Shown: one piece after another, positions 1 through 6,986 of the stretch
How positions within the stretch are numbered: position 1 is the first letter of the stretch
How the letters are laid out: every line of letters starts with the position of its first letter
Assembly: GCA_947478805.1 (NCBI GenBank)
Contig: CANJXQ010000023.1
Location: forward strand, 1 to 37,271
Direction of reading: 5' to 3'
Origin: Betaproteobacteria bacterium
Lineage (GTDB): Bacteria; Pseudomonadota; Gammaproteobacteria; Burkholderiales; SG8-39
Length of the DNA stretch: 37,271 nucleotides
Position numbers and translations under genes: made by a program
Notes under the pieces: generated by a model
Told to the model about the DNA's origin: nothing
Seen by the model: the letters and a program-made list of their open reading frames with translations, nothing else
Databases searched by the model: none

Positions 1-276
1 CGAAAACGCCGAATACAGCGATTCGAAGGTGGCGCTGTTGGTGGTGGAAAAGCACACCGTGCCGGCGGCAAGGAACGCAATGTAGGAAACGCCGCCGATC
101 TGCGGCAGCAGCGAACCCAGTCCGTAGCCCAGTCCGAGCATGTAGATCATCGGGTCGGCCAGGTTGCCGAGGATGGACGGGATGGCGAGTTTTCTCCACA
201 CGAGGAAGTTGCGCCGCCACACCGGCACGAAGCGCAGGCTGACGCGGGGCAGCGCGAAATGATTGGGTGTGTTCAT
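1..276 (-). CDS. NodJ-like ABC-2 transporter permease (N-terminal part, cut by window edge)
   Basis: Only the first 92 codons lie in the window, starting at the ATG whose complement is at 274-276 and running off base 1. The peptide has a short basic N-terminus (VPVWRRNFLVWRK) followed by the start of a hydrophobic region with DPMIYMLGLGYGLG and ATFESLY. These resemble the first membrane segment and loop of NodJ/ABC-2 permeases, which export lipo-oligosaccharides or drugs with a NodI ATPase. The partner ATPase ends 14 bp upstream on the same strand, so the two form an operon. Substrate is unknown; 'NodJ' here means family likeness, not nodulation. The rest of the gene is outside the window. 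Confidence 0.8.
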   Translation of the reverse strand, partial: MNTPNHFALPRVSLRFVPVWRRNFLVWRKLAIPSILGNLADPMIYMLGLGYGLGSLLPQIGGVSYIAFLAAGTVCFSTTNSATFESLYSAFS

Positions 277-290
277 CGGTCCCCGCTGTT

Positions 291-1274
291 TCAATCTCTT
301 AGTTCCCGGCCCGTCAGCTTCAGAAACACATCCTCGAGGTTGGCGGCGCGATGCAGGTAGCGCAGTTCGGGGCGTCCTTCCAGCGAGGCCAGCACGCGGC
401 GCGCATCGTCGGTGTAGCAGAACACCGTCTCGCCGGTGACTTCGACGCGCGGAGCGAGCGTTCGCGCCACATCCGCCCAGGCGACAGCGCCGTCGCCGAA
501 GGTTTCCACCACCTCCGGCTCGATATGCTGCGCGATCAGTTCGCGCGGGCTGCCGATGGCGATGATGCGGCCGTGGTCGAGGATGGCCAGGCGCGCGCAC
601 AGGCGCTCGGCTTCGTCCATGAAGTGGGTGTTGAGGAGGATGGTCTTGCCCTGGCCCACCAGCGTCTTCAGGCGCTCCCAGATGAGGTGGCGCGCCTGCG
701 GGTCGAGCCCGGTGGTGGGTTCGTCCATGAAGATGAGGTCCGGGTCGTTCACCAGCGAGCGGGCCAGCGTGAGGCGGCGCTTCATGCCGCCCGAGAGCGT
801 CTGGATGCGCGCATCGGCGCGGCCGGAGAGCCCGGCGAATTCGAGCAGGCTCGGGATGCGCGCGCGGATGGCATCGTCGGCCAGGCCGAAGTAGCGGCCG
901 TAGACGAGGAGGTTCTCCGCCACGGTGAAGTCCGGGTCGAGATTGTCCATTTGCGGCACCACGCCGACCTTGAGGCGCGCACGGCGCGCTTGCGCCGGGA
1001 CCGGCAGGCCGAGCAAGTCGATGCTCCCTGCCTCCGCCGCAATGAGCCCGAGGCACAGGCGCAGCGTCGTGGTCTTGCCCGCGCCGTTGGGCCCGAGCAG
1101 GCCGAAGCATTCGCCGCGCGCGACCGAGAAGCTCATGCCGCGCAGCACTTCCTGCGTCCCGTAGGACTTGTGCAGGTTGCTGACGGTCAGCACATTGGTC
1201 AGGACCTCGGATTGCGCAACGGGTTGAACTTGGGACCGTACTTCGGACGGCGCTTCGGACTGTGCTTCGGCCAT
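291..1274 (-). CDS. NodI-like ABC transporter ATP-binding protein
   Basis: A 327-residue ABC ATPase. It shows Walker A (GPNGAGKTT, about residue 60), the signature LSGGMKRRL (about 160) and Walker B with D-loop ([13 protein letters not shown], about 182). The switch histidine is in [13 protein letters not shown], and a C-terminal extension is typical of the NodI/DrrA export group. It should energise the ABC-2 permease encoded 14 bp downstream. The start is the ATG complementary to 1272-1274. The first ~28 residues precede the conserved [11 protein letters not shown] core, are rich in Ser, Glu, Gln and Ala, and are encoded partly by a 12-bp tandem repeat, so they are probably a dispensable variable extension. 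Transport substrate cannot be read from the sequence. Confidence 0.88.
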   Translation of the reverse strand: MAEAQSEAPSEVRSQVQPVAQSEVLTNVLTVSNLHKSYGTQEVLRGMSFSVARGECFGLLGPNGAGKTTTLRLCLGLIAAEAGSIDLLGLPVPAQARRARLKVGVVPQMDNLDPDFTVAENLLVYGRYFGLADDAIRARIPSLLEFAGLSGRADARIQTLSGGMKRRLTLARSLVNDPDLIFMDEPTTGLDPQARHLIWERLKTLVGQGKTILLNTHFMDEAERLCARLAILDHGRIIAIGSPRELIAQHIEPEVVETFGDGAVAWADVARTLAPRVEVTGETVFCYTDDARRVLASLEGRPELRYLHRAANLEDVFLKLTGRELRD

Positions 1275-1275
1275 G
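1240..1275. repeat. 12-bp tandem repeat, three copies, in the 5' end of the NodI-like gene
   Basis: The hexamer CTTCGG recurs at 1241, 1253 and 1265, exactly 12 bp apart, within similar 12-bp units. Because 12 is a multiple of three, copy changes would add or remove four residues from the protein's N-terminus without shifting frame. Confidence 0.6.
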
Positions 1276-1296
1276 GACAGTGTCGTGCGCGACGGG

Positions 1297-1941
1297 CTAA
1301 TGCCACTGGCCCTGGATGATGGAGCGGATCAGCGTGAGCTTGCGATGAAAGAAATGGTCGGCGCCGGGGATCACGGTGATGGGGATGTCCTGGGGACGGG
1401 CCCACTCGAAAATGTTGGCAAGCGGCACGGTTTCATCCTGCTCGCCATGGATGACGAGGGTGTTCGGGGCCACCTTGCCAGTGGTGTAGTGGCGGCCGTC
1501 CGTGACGAAGCCTGCGGGCGGGGCCACCAACACCAGACGCTCGACGGCGATGTGCTCGGCCACGCGGGTCTGGATCCAGGCGCCGAAGGAAAACCCGGCG
1601 GCCACGACGGGGAGCGCGCTGCCGAACCGCGTGCGTGCCCAGCTCGCCAGCGTCAGCATGTCCTCGGTTTCGCCGTCGCCGTGGTCGTGCGCGCCATCCG
1701 TTCCGCCGACGCCGCGGAAGTTCGACCGTACCGCCGCATAGCCCAGTTCGGCGAAGGTCCTGGCCAGGGTTTGGACGACCTTGTTGTCGAGGGTGCCGCC
1801 GAAGAGCGGATGAGGATGCGCGACCAGCGCGATGCCGCGCAGCGCGCGGTCTTTCTCCGGTAGATCCAGGACGGTTTCGATGCGCCCGGCGGCGCCGTCC
1901 ACGAACAGTGTCTCGGCGCCGGACCGCAACGCTGGGCGCAT
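1297..1941 (-). CDS. Alpha/beta hydrolase (COG2945-like)
   Basis: A 214-residue alpha/beta hydrolase. The early [10 protein letters not shown] motif supplies the oxyanion region. The nucleophile elbow is GFSFG with Ser118, the acid is Asp169 in HGEQDETVP, and the catalytic His is His196 in GADHFFH, so the triad is complete. Length and the HPHP motif match the small cytoplasmic hydrolases of the COG2945 group, which are related to dienelactone hydrolase; their natural ester substrates are mostly unknown. The gene starts at an ATG 17 bp after the ferredoxin stop and is probably cotranscribed with it. A 22-bp gap separates it from the ABC ATPase gene downstream. Confidence 0.85.
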   Translation of the reverse strand: MRPALRSGAETLFVDGAAGRIETVLDLPEKDRALRGIALVAHPHPLFGGTLDNKVVQTLARTFAELGYAAVRSNFRGVGGTDGAHDHGDGETEDMLTLASWARTRFGSALPVVAAGFSFGAWIQTRVAEHIAVERLVLVAPPAGFVTDGRHYTTGKVAPNTLVIHGEQDETVPLANIFEWARPQDIPITVIPGADHFFHRKLTLIRSIIQGQWH

Positions 1942-1958
1942 GGTGTTGCCCGGCGTCG

Positions 1959-2267
1959 CTATATGCGCAGGCGTTCGACCACGCGTCCGTTGGTGAGGTG
2001 CTCGTCGATGATTTCATCGACATCGGACTTGTCGACGTAGGTGTACCAGACTTCTTCCGGGTACACGACGATGACCGGACCTTCTTCGCAACGATCCAGG
2101 CAGCCCGCCTGGTTGATGCGGACCTTGCCCTCGCCCGACAGGCCGAGTTCCTTGACGCGCTTCTTGGCGTAGTCGCGCACGTCGTTGGCGCCGTGGTCGT
2201 TGCAGCAGGCGTCACCGTTCTGGCGCTGGTTGCAGCAGAAAAACACGTGGTTCTTGAAGTAGCTCAT
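1959..2267 (-). CDS. Thioredoxin-like [2Fe-2S] ferredoxin
   Basis: A 102-residue protein starting MSYFKNHVFFCCNQ. Cysteines at 11, 12, 21, 22, 56 and 60 (CCN...ACCND, AGCLDRC) fit the C-x(10-12)-C ... C-x3-C arrangement of thioredoxin-fold [2Fe-2S] ferredoxins, including the GCLDRCEEGPVIVVYPE block. It is expected to be a cytoplasmic one-electron carrier; the redox partner is not evident. The open frame continues far upstream, but that part overlaps the VanZ gene and the 13-bp repeat array in another frame, so the ATG complementary to 2265-2267 is chosen. The repeat array ends about 84 bp upstream of this start and may lie in its promoter region. Confidence 0.9.
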   Translation of the reverse strand: MSYFKNHVFFCCNQRQNGDACCNDHGANDVRDYAKKRVKELGLSGEGKVRINQAGCLDRCEEGPVIVVYPEEVWYTYVDKSDVDEIIDEHLTNGRVVERLRI

Positions 2268-2350
2268 GGTGGCAGAGTCGCTCGGTGGGAAGGAAGGCCC
2301 GATTATACCCGGATGTTCCTGCACGCCTTTTGGCGACGATGCGGGCCACG

Positions 2351-2467
2351 GGATGGGTTGACGGGATGAATGAGCAGGATGATTGAGCGGGACGAATGAG
2401 CAGGACGAATCAACGGGACGAATCAGCGGGACGAATGAGCAGGACGAAGCAGTGGGACGATTCAGCT
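2351..2467. repeat. 13-bp tandem repeat array, nine units
   Basis: The trinucleotide GGA recurs at 2351, 2364, 2377, 2390, 2403, 2416, 2429, 2442 and 2455, always 13 bp apart. Typical units are GGACGAATGAGCA and GGACGAATCAGCG; the 2390 and 2429 units are identical, and the first unit is the most diverged. The array fills the gap between the ferredoxin and VanZ genes, and its last unit covers the VanZ stop codon (complement of 2462-2464). A 13-bp period is not a codon multiple, so the array itself is unlikely to be coding. Confidence 0.93.
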
Positions 2468-3562
2468 GCTGCTGCCCCAGTCGCTGTGGTCGCGGCGCTG
2501 GCCGCGGTCGTTCGCCAGCGACATGAGATAGGCCAGCGCGGCAAAGGGCCAGGCGGCCGACACCACGCGCGTCAGCCCGTTGAAATTGAGGAAGTGCCCC
2601 TGGCGCCACTCCGCGAGGAAAGCGGCGAAGTAGGGGTTTTCCGGGGCGAAATTCACGACCGCCGCGGCCAGCATCAACGCCAATCCCGCCACGGCCAGCC
2701 TCGCGCCGCGCGGCAGGCCTGCGGCGAGGATGGCGAGCACGGCGCCGACTGCCGTGCCGAACAGCGCGCCTGGCGTGACCCAGAGCAGGAGTTCCTGGGC
2801 GCTGAACAACAGGCCGTAGGCTGCGGTGCGCACGAGGAGCCCGATCGCGAGGATCACCAGCATCACCACGCGGGCCGGTTGGCCGGGGCGCATGATGCTG
2901 CCGACGAACAGGCACACGGCGAGCGCATTGGCGCCGGCCACCGCCGCCTCCACGCGGATGAACACTTCGGCCGGGTAGAGGCGACCGCTGGGCGTCTGGA
3001 AGAGCGTGCGCAGATCGCCGTTGCCGAACAGCAGCGTTTCCGGGTTCAATAGGGAGAACAGCCACAGTCCGAGCAACACCAGCCCCATGTCGACGCGCCC
3101 GCCGGTACTGAACAGGCGATACCGGAGCGCCTGCAGGCCCTCGTCGCGCAGCAACAGGCGCGAGCCCGCCGCGCCGACCAGCACCCCCAGCAGGGCACCG
3201 GCGGCGTTGGCGGCAAGATCGACATTGGATGCGTAGCGGGTGGGCAGGTAGGTCTGCAGCGACTCCAGCGCCGCGCTCAGCGTGACCGACAGCAGGAATA
3301 CCGCGATGGTGGCAGACCAGCCTCGCAGCAGCGGGAAGATCGCCAGCACGCCAAGGAATCCGAGCGGGACGTAGGCCAGCACATTGACCGAGAGGTCGAA
3401 TGCCGTAATGAAGCGCGGCCGTCCCATGGCGAGCCACGCAAACGGCCCGGCGCCGTTATGAACCCAGCCGGTAAACGGGTGCAGGCTCGCGTAGACGATC
3501 AGCAGCGCATAGGCTGTGGCCAGGTAGCGCGCCAGGTACGAGGGGCCCTCGTTGATTCGCAT
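2462..3562 (-). CDS. VanZ-family integral membrane protein
   Basis: A 366-residue hydrophobic protein with roughly eight to ten predicted membrane segments. The first third has VanZ features: a Pro in the first transmembrane loop (YASLHPF), then FDLSVNVLAYVPLGFLG, and SAALESLQTYLPTRYASNVDLAANAAGALLG split over two segments. The second half is a further membrane domain. VanZ itself confers low-level teicoplanin resistance, but most chromosomal relatives have no known function, so no resistance role is implied. The stop codon lies inside the last unit of a 13-bp tandem repeat, so the C-terminal few residues (after about NDRGQRRDH) could vary with repeat changes. It is probably the first gene of the run towards the ferredoxin. 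Confidence 0.82.
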   Translation of the reverse strand: MRINEGPSYLARYLATAYALLIVYASLHPFTGWVHNGAGPFAWLAMGRPRFITAFDLSVNVLAYVPLGFLGVLAIFPLLRGWSATIAVFLLSVTLSAALESLQTYLPTRYASNVDLAANAAGALLGVLVGAAGSRLLLRDEGLQALRYRLFSTGGRVDMGLVLLGLWLFSLLNPETLLFGNGDLRTLFQTPSGRLYPAEVFIRVEAAVAGANALAVCLFVGSIMRPGQPARVVMLVILAIGLLVRTAAYGLLFSAQELLLWVTPGALFGTAVGAVLAILAAGLPRGARLAVAGLALMLAAAVVNFAPENPYFAAFLAEWRQGHFLNFNGLTRVVSAAWPFAALAYLMSLANDRGQRRDHSDWGSSS

Positions 3563-3639
3563 GAAAAGGATTCTCGCATGCCGGCCCGGTTCCGGTGCTG
3601 CGCCATTCTGATGATAATAATTCTATGATTTAGGCAATA

Positions 3640-3686
3640 GCATCGGGCACTGATCAACTGAGTTGATCATATCTTCTGCATCGGGC
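3640..3686. promoter_or_regulatory. 19-bp palindrome flanked by 9-bp direct repeats
   Basis: TGATCAACT-G-AGTTGATCA (3651-3669) is a perfect inverted repeat with a one-base centre. It is bracketed by direct copies of GCATCGGGC at 3640-3648 and 3678-3686; the second copy touches the stop codon of the flavin oxidoreductase gene. It sits in the 123-bp gap upstream of the VanZ gene. No T-run follows on the minus strand, so an operator is more likely than a terminator. Confidence 0.5.
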
Positions 3687-4678
3687 TACACCGTGGCGAG
3701 CGCGGCGACCGCGTCGGCGAGGCGGCGGTACTCCTCGCGGATGCGCTCGCGTGACATCCCGAGCCAGGCGACGCGGGTGATGAGCATCGAGGCGCCGCAG
3801 CGATCGCGCAGCCAGCGTCCGCGCTCGGCGATCTGTGCGGGCGTCCCGAGCAAGGCCGTCTCGCGCGCGTCCAGCGTTTCGCCCGCGGCGTTGCCGGGCT
3901 TCAGGTCGAGTTTGCGCGCCTGGTAGATGTCGAGGCGCTGGCCCGAGACGTCGTAGTGCCGCTCGAGTGCCGCCTCAACGGACGCCGCAACGTAGATCTG
4001 GCGCAGGAAGGCGATGGTTCCGGGCGGCCTGCCAGCTTCCTTGCGCGTGTCATGGAAGAGGCGCGACAGGGCTTCGATGCCATCGAAGGGAATCTTGGAA
4101 GGGCCGACCCAACCGTCGGCGAGCCGTGCTGCGCGCTTGACTGCGGCGGCGCTCTTGGCGCCGATCCACACCGGCGGCCCGCCGGGCGTGCAGGGCACGA
4201 TATGCGGCTCGAAGCGGTCGAGGGTGTAGAAGCGGCCCTTGTGATTGACTTCGCGTTCGCGCCAGATGCGCGGCAACACCTGCAGCATTTCCTCCAGGCG
4301 GGCGCCGCGCTCCTTCGGGTCGATGCCCAGCGCGCGAAGCTCCTCGGGGATGTAGCCGATGCCCGCGCCGAGGATGAAACGGCCCTCGGTGAGCACGTCC
4401 AGCGTGGCCGCCTCTTCAGCCAGCGCGATCGGGTGGTACACCGGCGCCACCATCACCGTGGTGCCGATGCGCGACGTCGGTGCGAGATCGGCTGACAGGC
4501 GCGCGGCAAAGGGCACGGGCTGCAGGATGGTCACCGGGCCGTAGCCCCAGTGCTGCGCCAGCATGAAGCAGGTCACGCCCGCCGCCTGGCCCCATTCGAG
4601 CTGCCGCTGCGCCAGATCGAGCTGCTCGCGCGCCGGCATGTCGCGCGGTGTGTCGACGAGGAGGACGCCGACTTCCAT
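3686..4678 (-). CDS. LLM-class (luciferase-like) flavin-dependent oxidoreductase
   Basis: A 330-residue protein of the bacterial-luciferase TIM-barrel superfamily. Visible family features are MEVGVLLVDTP at strand 1, EWGQAAGVTCFMLAQHWGYGP, RIGTTVMVAPVYHPIALAEEAATLD, GRFILGAGIGYIPEELRALGID and PPVWIGAKSAAAVKRAARLADGW. Such enzymes use FMNH2 or F420 for monooxygenation or hydride transfer; a betaproteobacterium would be expected to use FMN, but this is not proven by the sequence. The gene starts one base after the stop of the binding-protein gene upstream (4680), which suggests translational coupling. That points to a role in oxidising the compound the binding proteins capture; this functional link is inference. 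Confidence 0.85.
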   Translation of the reverse strand: MEVGVLLVDTPRDMPAREQLDLAQRQLEWGQAAGVTCFMLAQHWGYGPVTILQPVPFAARLSADLAPTSRIGTTVMVAPVYHPIALAEEAATLDVLTEGRFILGAGIGYIPEELRALGIDPKERGARLEEMLQVLPRIWREREVNHKGRFYTLDRFEPHIVPCTPGGPPVWIGAKSAAAVKRAARLADGWVGPSKIPFDGIEALSRLFHDTRKEAGRPPGTIAFLRQIYVAASVEAALERHYDVSGQRLDIYQARKLDLKPGNAAGETLDARETALLGTPAQIAERGRWLRDRCGASMLITRVAWLGMSRERIREEYRRLADAVAALATV

Positions 4679-4679
4679 G

Positions 4680-5744
4680 CTATTGCAGGCCGAGTATCTT
4701 CAGTACTTCGGGGCGGCGCGTCGAGGTGCCGGGCTTGGCGGAGCGATAGTCCTTCGGCAATCCGGCAGTCTCGTACATGGTCGGGCTGCCCGGATCGTCG
4801 TTCACCACCTTGTTGCCCTCGCGGGACATCACGTAGTTGGCGAACAGGCGCCCGGCATTCGGGTTCTTGGCCTTGGCGCGTGCCACCAGCGTGATCTGGA
4901 TTTCGTTGCCCACGGCCGTGTCCGGCGTGAAAATGGCCACAGGCGCGCCTTTTTCCTGCACGGCGGTGAACTGCGGCAGCACCACCGGGACCATGTAGGC
5001 GCCTTCGCCCGCGGCGAGCGACTGCAGGGCCGGGACGCCGGAAGGGTAGAAGCGCGGGTTCTGTTCGCGCAGCTTCGCGAAGAACGACTCGCCGTACTTG
5101 TCGAGCAGCAGCGTCCAGTGGTCGGTGTAGGCGTCGGAGGAGCGCGGATCGGGCAAAAGGATCTGGCCCTTCCACTTCGGATTGAGCAGGTCCGGCCAGT
5201 CCTTGGGCACGTCGGCGCCCTTCACCTTGTCGGTGTTGTAGGTGATGGACCATGGCGAGATCTGGATCACCGCGCACACTTCGCGGTAGAAGCGCGAGGG
5301 GAACTCGCCGCTCGTGATCACCGGCAGGTTGGCGCTGGCGATTGAATCGATCCAGCCGCGCTTGATACCGTTCTGCGCGTAGGTGACCGAGTCGCCGGAA
5401 TTCAGCAGCGCGTCCACCGCGTAGGTGCCCGATTCGGCCTCGGCGGCGAAGCGCTGCTGCAGGCCGATGCTGTTGATGCGCACGAAGGTGCCGCGAATGC
5501 CGTACTTGGCATTGAAGGCGTCAACGATGCGCTTGCCGACATTTTCCGTGGCGGCGGTGTAGAAGCGTATTTCACCTTCAGCCTTGGCGGCCTTGATGAG
5601 CGCATCCAGGGCGGCTTGGGTTGCCTGCGCGTTGGCAGCCGGTACCTTGGATGCCTGTGCGTGGATGATTGTCGACGACGCGGCCAGCAGGACGGTCGCC
5701 ATCAGTTTTGCGAGCAGGGTGGTCTTGTTTTCGACGGATTTCAT
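4680..5744 (-). CDS. Periplasmic solute-binding protein (family 1, Fbp-like), copy A
   Basis: 354 residues. A signal peptide is clear: basic MKSVENK, hydrophobic LMATVLLAASSTI, cleavage near HAQA. The mature part opens with LIKAAKAEGEIRFYTA, the typical first strand of iron/polyamine-type family 1 binding proteins, and carries GADVPKDWPDLLNPKWKG and LLPDPRSSDAY. The start at 5744 is preceded by GAGGAA; the open frame extends upstream but overlaps copy B in another frame. The protein is a close paralogue of the product encoded 34 bp upstream. No permease or ATPase gene for it lies in the window, so it must share a transporter encoded elsewhere or act as an orphan. The ligand is unknown. Confidence 0.87.
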   Translation of the reverse strand: MKSVENKTTLLAKLMATVLLAASSTIIHAQASKVPAANAQATQAALDALIKAAKAEGEIRFYTAATENVGKRIVDAFNAKYGIRGTFVRINSIGLQQRFAAEAESGTYAVDALLNSGDSVTYAQNGIKRGWIDSIASANLPVITSGEFPSRFYREVCAVIQISPWSITYNTDKVKGADVPKDWPDLLNPKWKGQILLPDPRSSDAYTDHWTLLLDKYGESFFAKLREQNPRFYPSGVPALQSLAAGEGAYMVPVVLPQFTAVQEKGAPVAIFTPDTAVGNEIQITLVARAKAKNPNAGRLFANYVMSREGNKVVNDDPGSPTMYETAGLPKDYRSAKPGTSTRRPEVLKILGLQ

Positions 5745-5778
5745 GGGTTCCTCACTGGGTATCTTGGTTGCCGTACTA

Positions 5779-6876
5779 TTACAGCCCGAACAATTTGATG
5801 ATTTCGGCCTTGCGCGATGCCGTTCCGGGGATGGGCGAGCGGTAGTCCTTGGGCAGCGAGTTGCCCAGGGTATGCACGGATGCCTGCCCGGGATCGGCGT
5901 TGAACACCTGGTTGCCCTCGAGTGACATGACATAGTTGGCGAACAGGCGTGCGGCGTTCGGGCTCTTTGACTTGCCACGCGCAGTGACGGTGACATGCTG
6001 TTCCACGCCGACGGACGTATCGGGAATGATCATGGCGACGGGCGCACCCTTGTCCTTCACGCCCTGGACTTGCGGTCCTACCGTAGGCACCTGGATGCTG
6101 CCTTCTCCGGCTCCCAGCGCCTGCGTGGCGGGGACCCCCGATGCGTACAGGCGCCAGCCCTGTTCACGCAGCTTGGCGAAGAAAGATTCGCCGTACTTGT
6201 CGAACAGCAACGCCCAATGGTCGATGTAGGCGTCGGAGGCACGCGGGTCGGGCAGCAGGATCTGGCCCTTCCATTTCGGATTCAGCAGGTCAGGCCAGTC
6301 CTTCGGCACGTCCGCGCCCTTCAGCTTGTCGGAGTTGTAGGCGATGCCCCAGGGCGAGAGCTGGATGACGGCAGTCACGTTCTTGTTGAAGCGCGCTGGA
6401 AACTCGCCGCTGAGGATGGCCGGGATACCCGCCGTGGACACCGGCTCGAACCAGCCCTTCTTGATTCCCGCCTCGGCATAGGTGATCGCATCGCCGGAGT
6501 TGATGATCATGTCGGCGGCAATGTTGCCGGCCTCAGCGTCACCGGCATAGCGCTGTTGCAGCAGCACGCTGTTGAAGCGCACGAACTTGGCATTGATGCC
6601 GTATTTGGCCTGGAATGCGGCGCTGACGCGACGCGGCACGTTCTCGGTCTGGGCGCTGTAGTAGGTCAGCTCGCCTTCGGCCTTGGCCGCCTTGATCAGT
6701 GCTTCGAGCGCGGCGGCCGCCGCCTGTGGATTGGCCGCCGGGGGCTTCGCCGTTGCCTGGGCGAGCAGCGTGGGTGCCGGCCGCGCCTCGTCGGCCCATG
6801 ACATGCTTGTCGCACCTGCCGCGAGCAACATCGTCGCGAGCATGTGCATTAGGCTGCGAAGTGTTAACGGGTTCAT
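5779..6876 (-). CDS. Periplasmic solute-binding protein (family 1, Fbp-like), copy B
   Basis: 365 residues with a signal peptide (MNPLTLRSLMHMLATMLLAAGATSMSWA, cleavage near ADEA). It aligns almost without gaps to copy A and shares blocks such as GADVPKDWPDLLNPKWKGQI and DKYGESFFAKLREQ, so the pair arose by tandem duplication. After the signal peptide it has a longer Ala/Pro-rich linker than copy A. Start choice: AAAGGAGG lies six bases before the ATG at 6876, while the ATG at 6882 abuts the Shine-Dalgarno and is unlikely. The C-terminal half differs most between copies (VEQHVTVTARGKSKS against NEIQITLVARAKAKN), so the ligands may have diverged. It heads the run B, A, flavin oxidoreductase. 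Confidence 0.87.
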   Translation of the reverse strand: MNPLTLRSLMHMLATMLLAAGATSMSWADEARPAPTLLAQATAKPPAANPQAAAAALEALIKAAKAEGELTYYSAQTENVPRRVSAAFQAKYGINAKFVRFNSVLLQQRYAGDAEAGNIAADMIINSGDAITYAEAGIKKGWFEPVSTAGIPAILSGEFPARFNKNVTAVIQLSPWGIAYNSDKLKGADVPKDWPDLLNPKWKGQILLPDPRASDAYIDHWALLFDKYGESFFAKLREQGWRLYASGVPATQALGAGEGSIQVPTVGPQVQGVKDKGAPVAMIIPDTSVGVEQHVTVTARGKSKSPNAARLFANYVMSLEGNQVFNADPGQASVHTLGNSLPKDYRSPIPGTASRKAEIIKLFGL

Positions 6877-6986
6877 GTTCATCCTCCTTTGGGTGGAATT
6901 CCTGTGACGGGTGCGTCGTTCCTGCAATGTATTAACGCTGGTCGCGAGTATGCAGCCGACACGGCGGGTTTGCCAGTCTCAATTTC

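Noticed and set aside
291..1274. Nodulation function for the NodI/NodJ-like genes
   Set aside because: These family names cover many export systems, and no nod genes or nod boxes are in the window.
2268..3437. Long in-frame upstream extension of the ferredoxin
   Set aside because: It overlaps the VanZ gene and the 13-bp repeat in another frame and has no matching domain; the ferredoxin fold begins at the ATG at 2267.
4563..5345. Long plus-strand open frame opposite the binding-protein and flavin oxidoreductase genes
   Set aside because: Antisense shadow of GC-rich coding sequence; no domain, no ribosome site, and it spans the junction of two well-supported genes.
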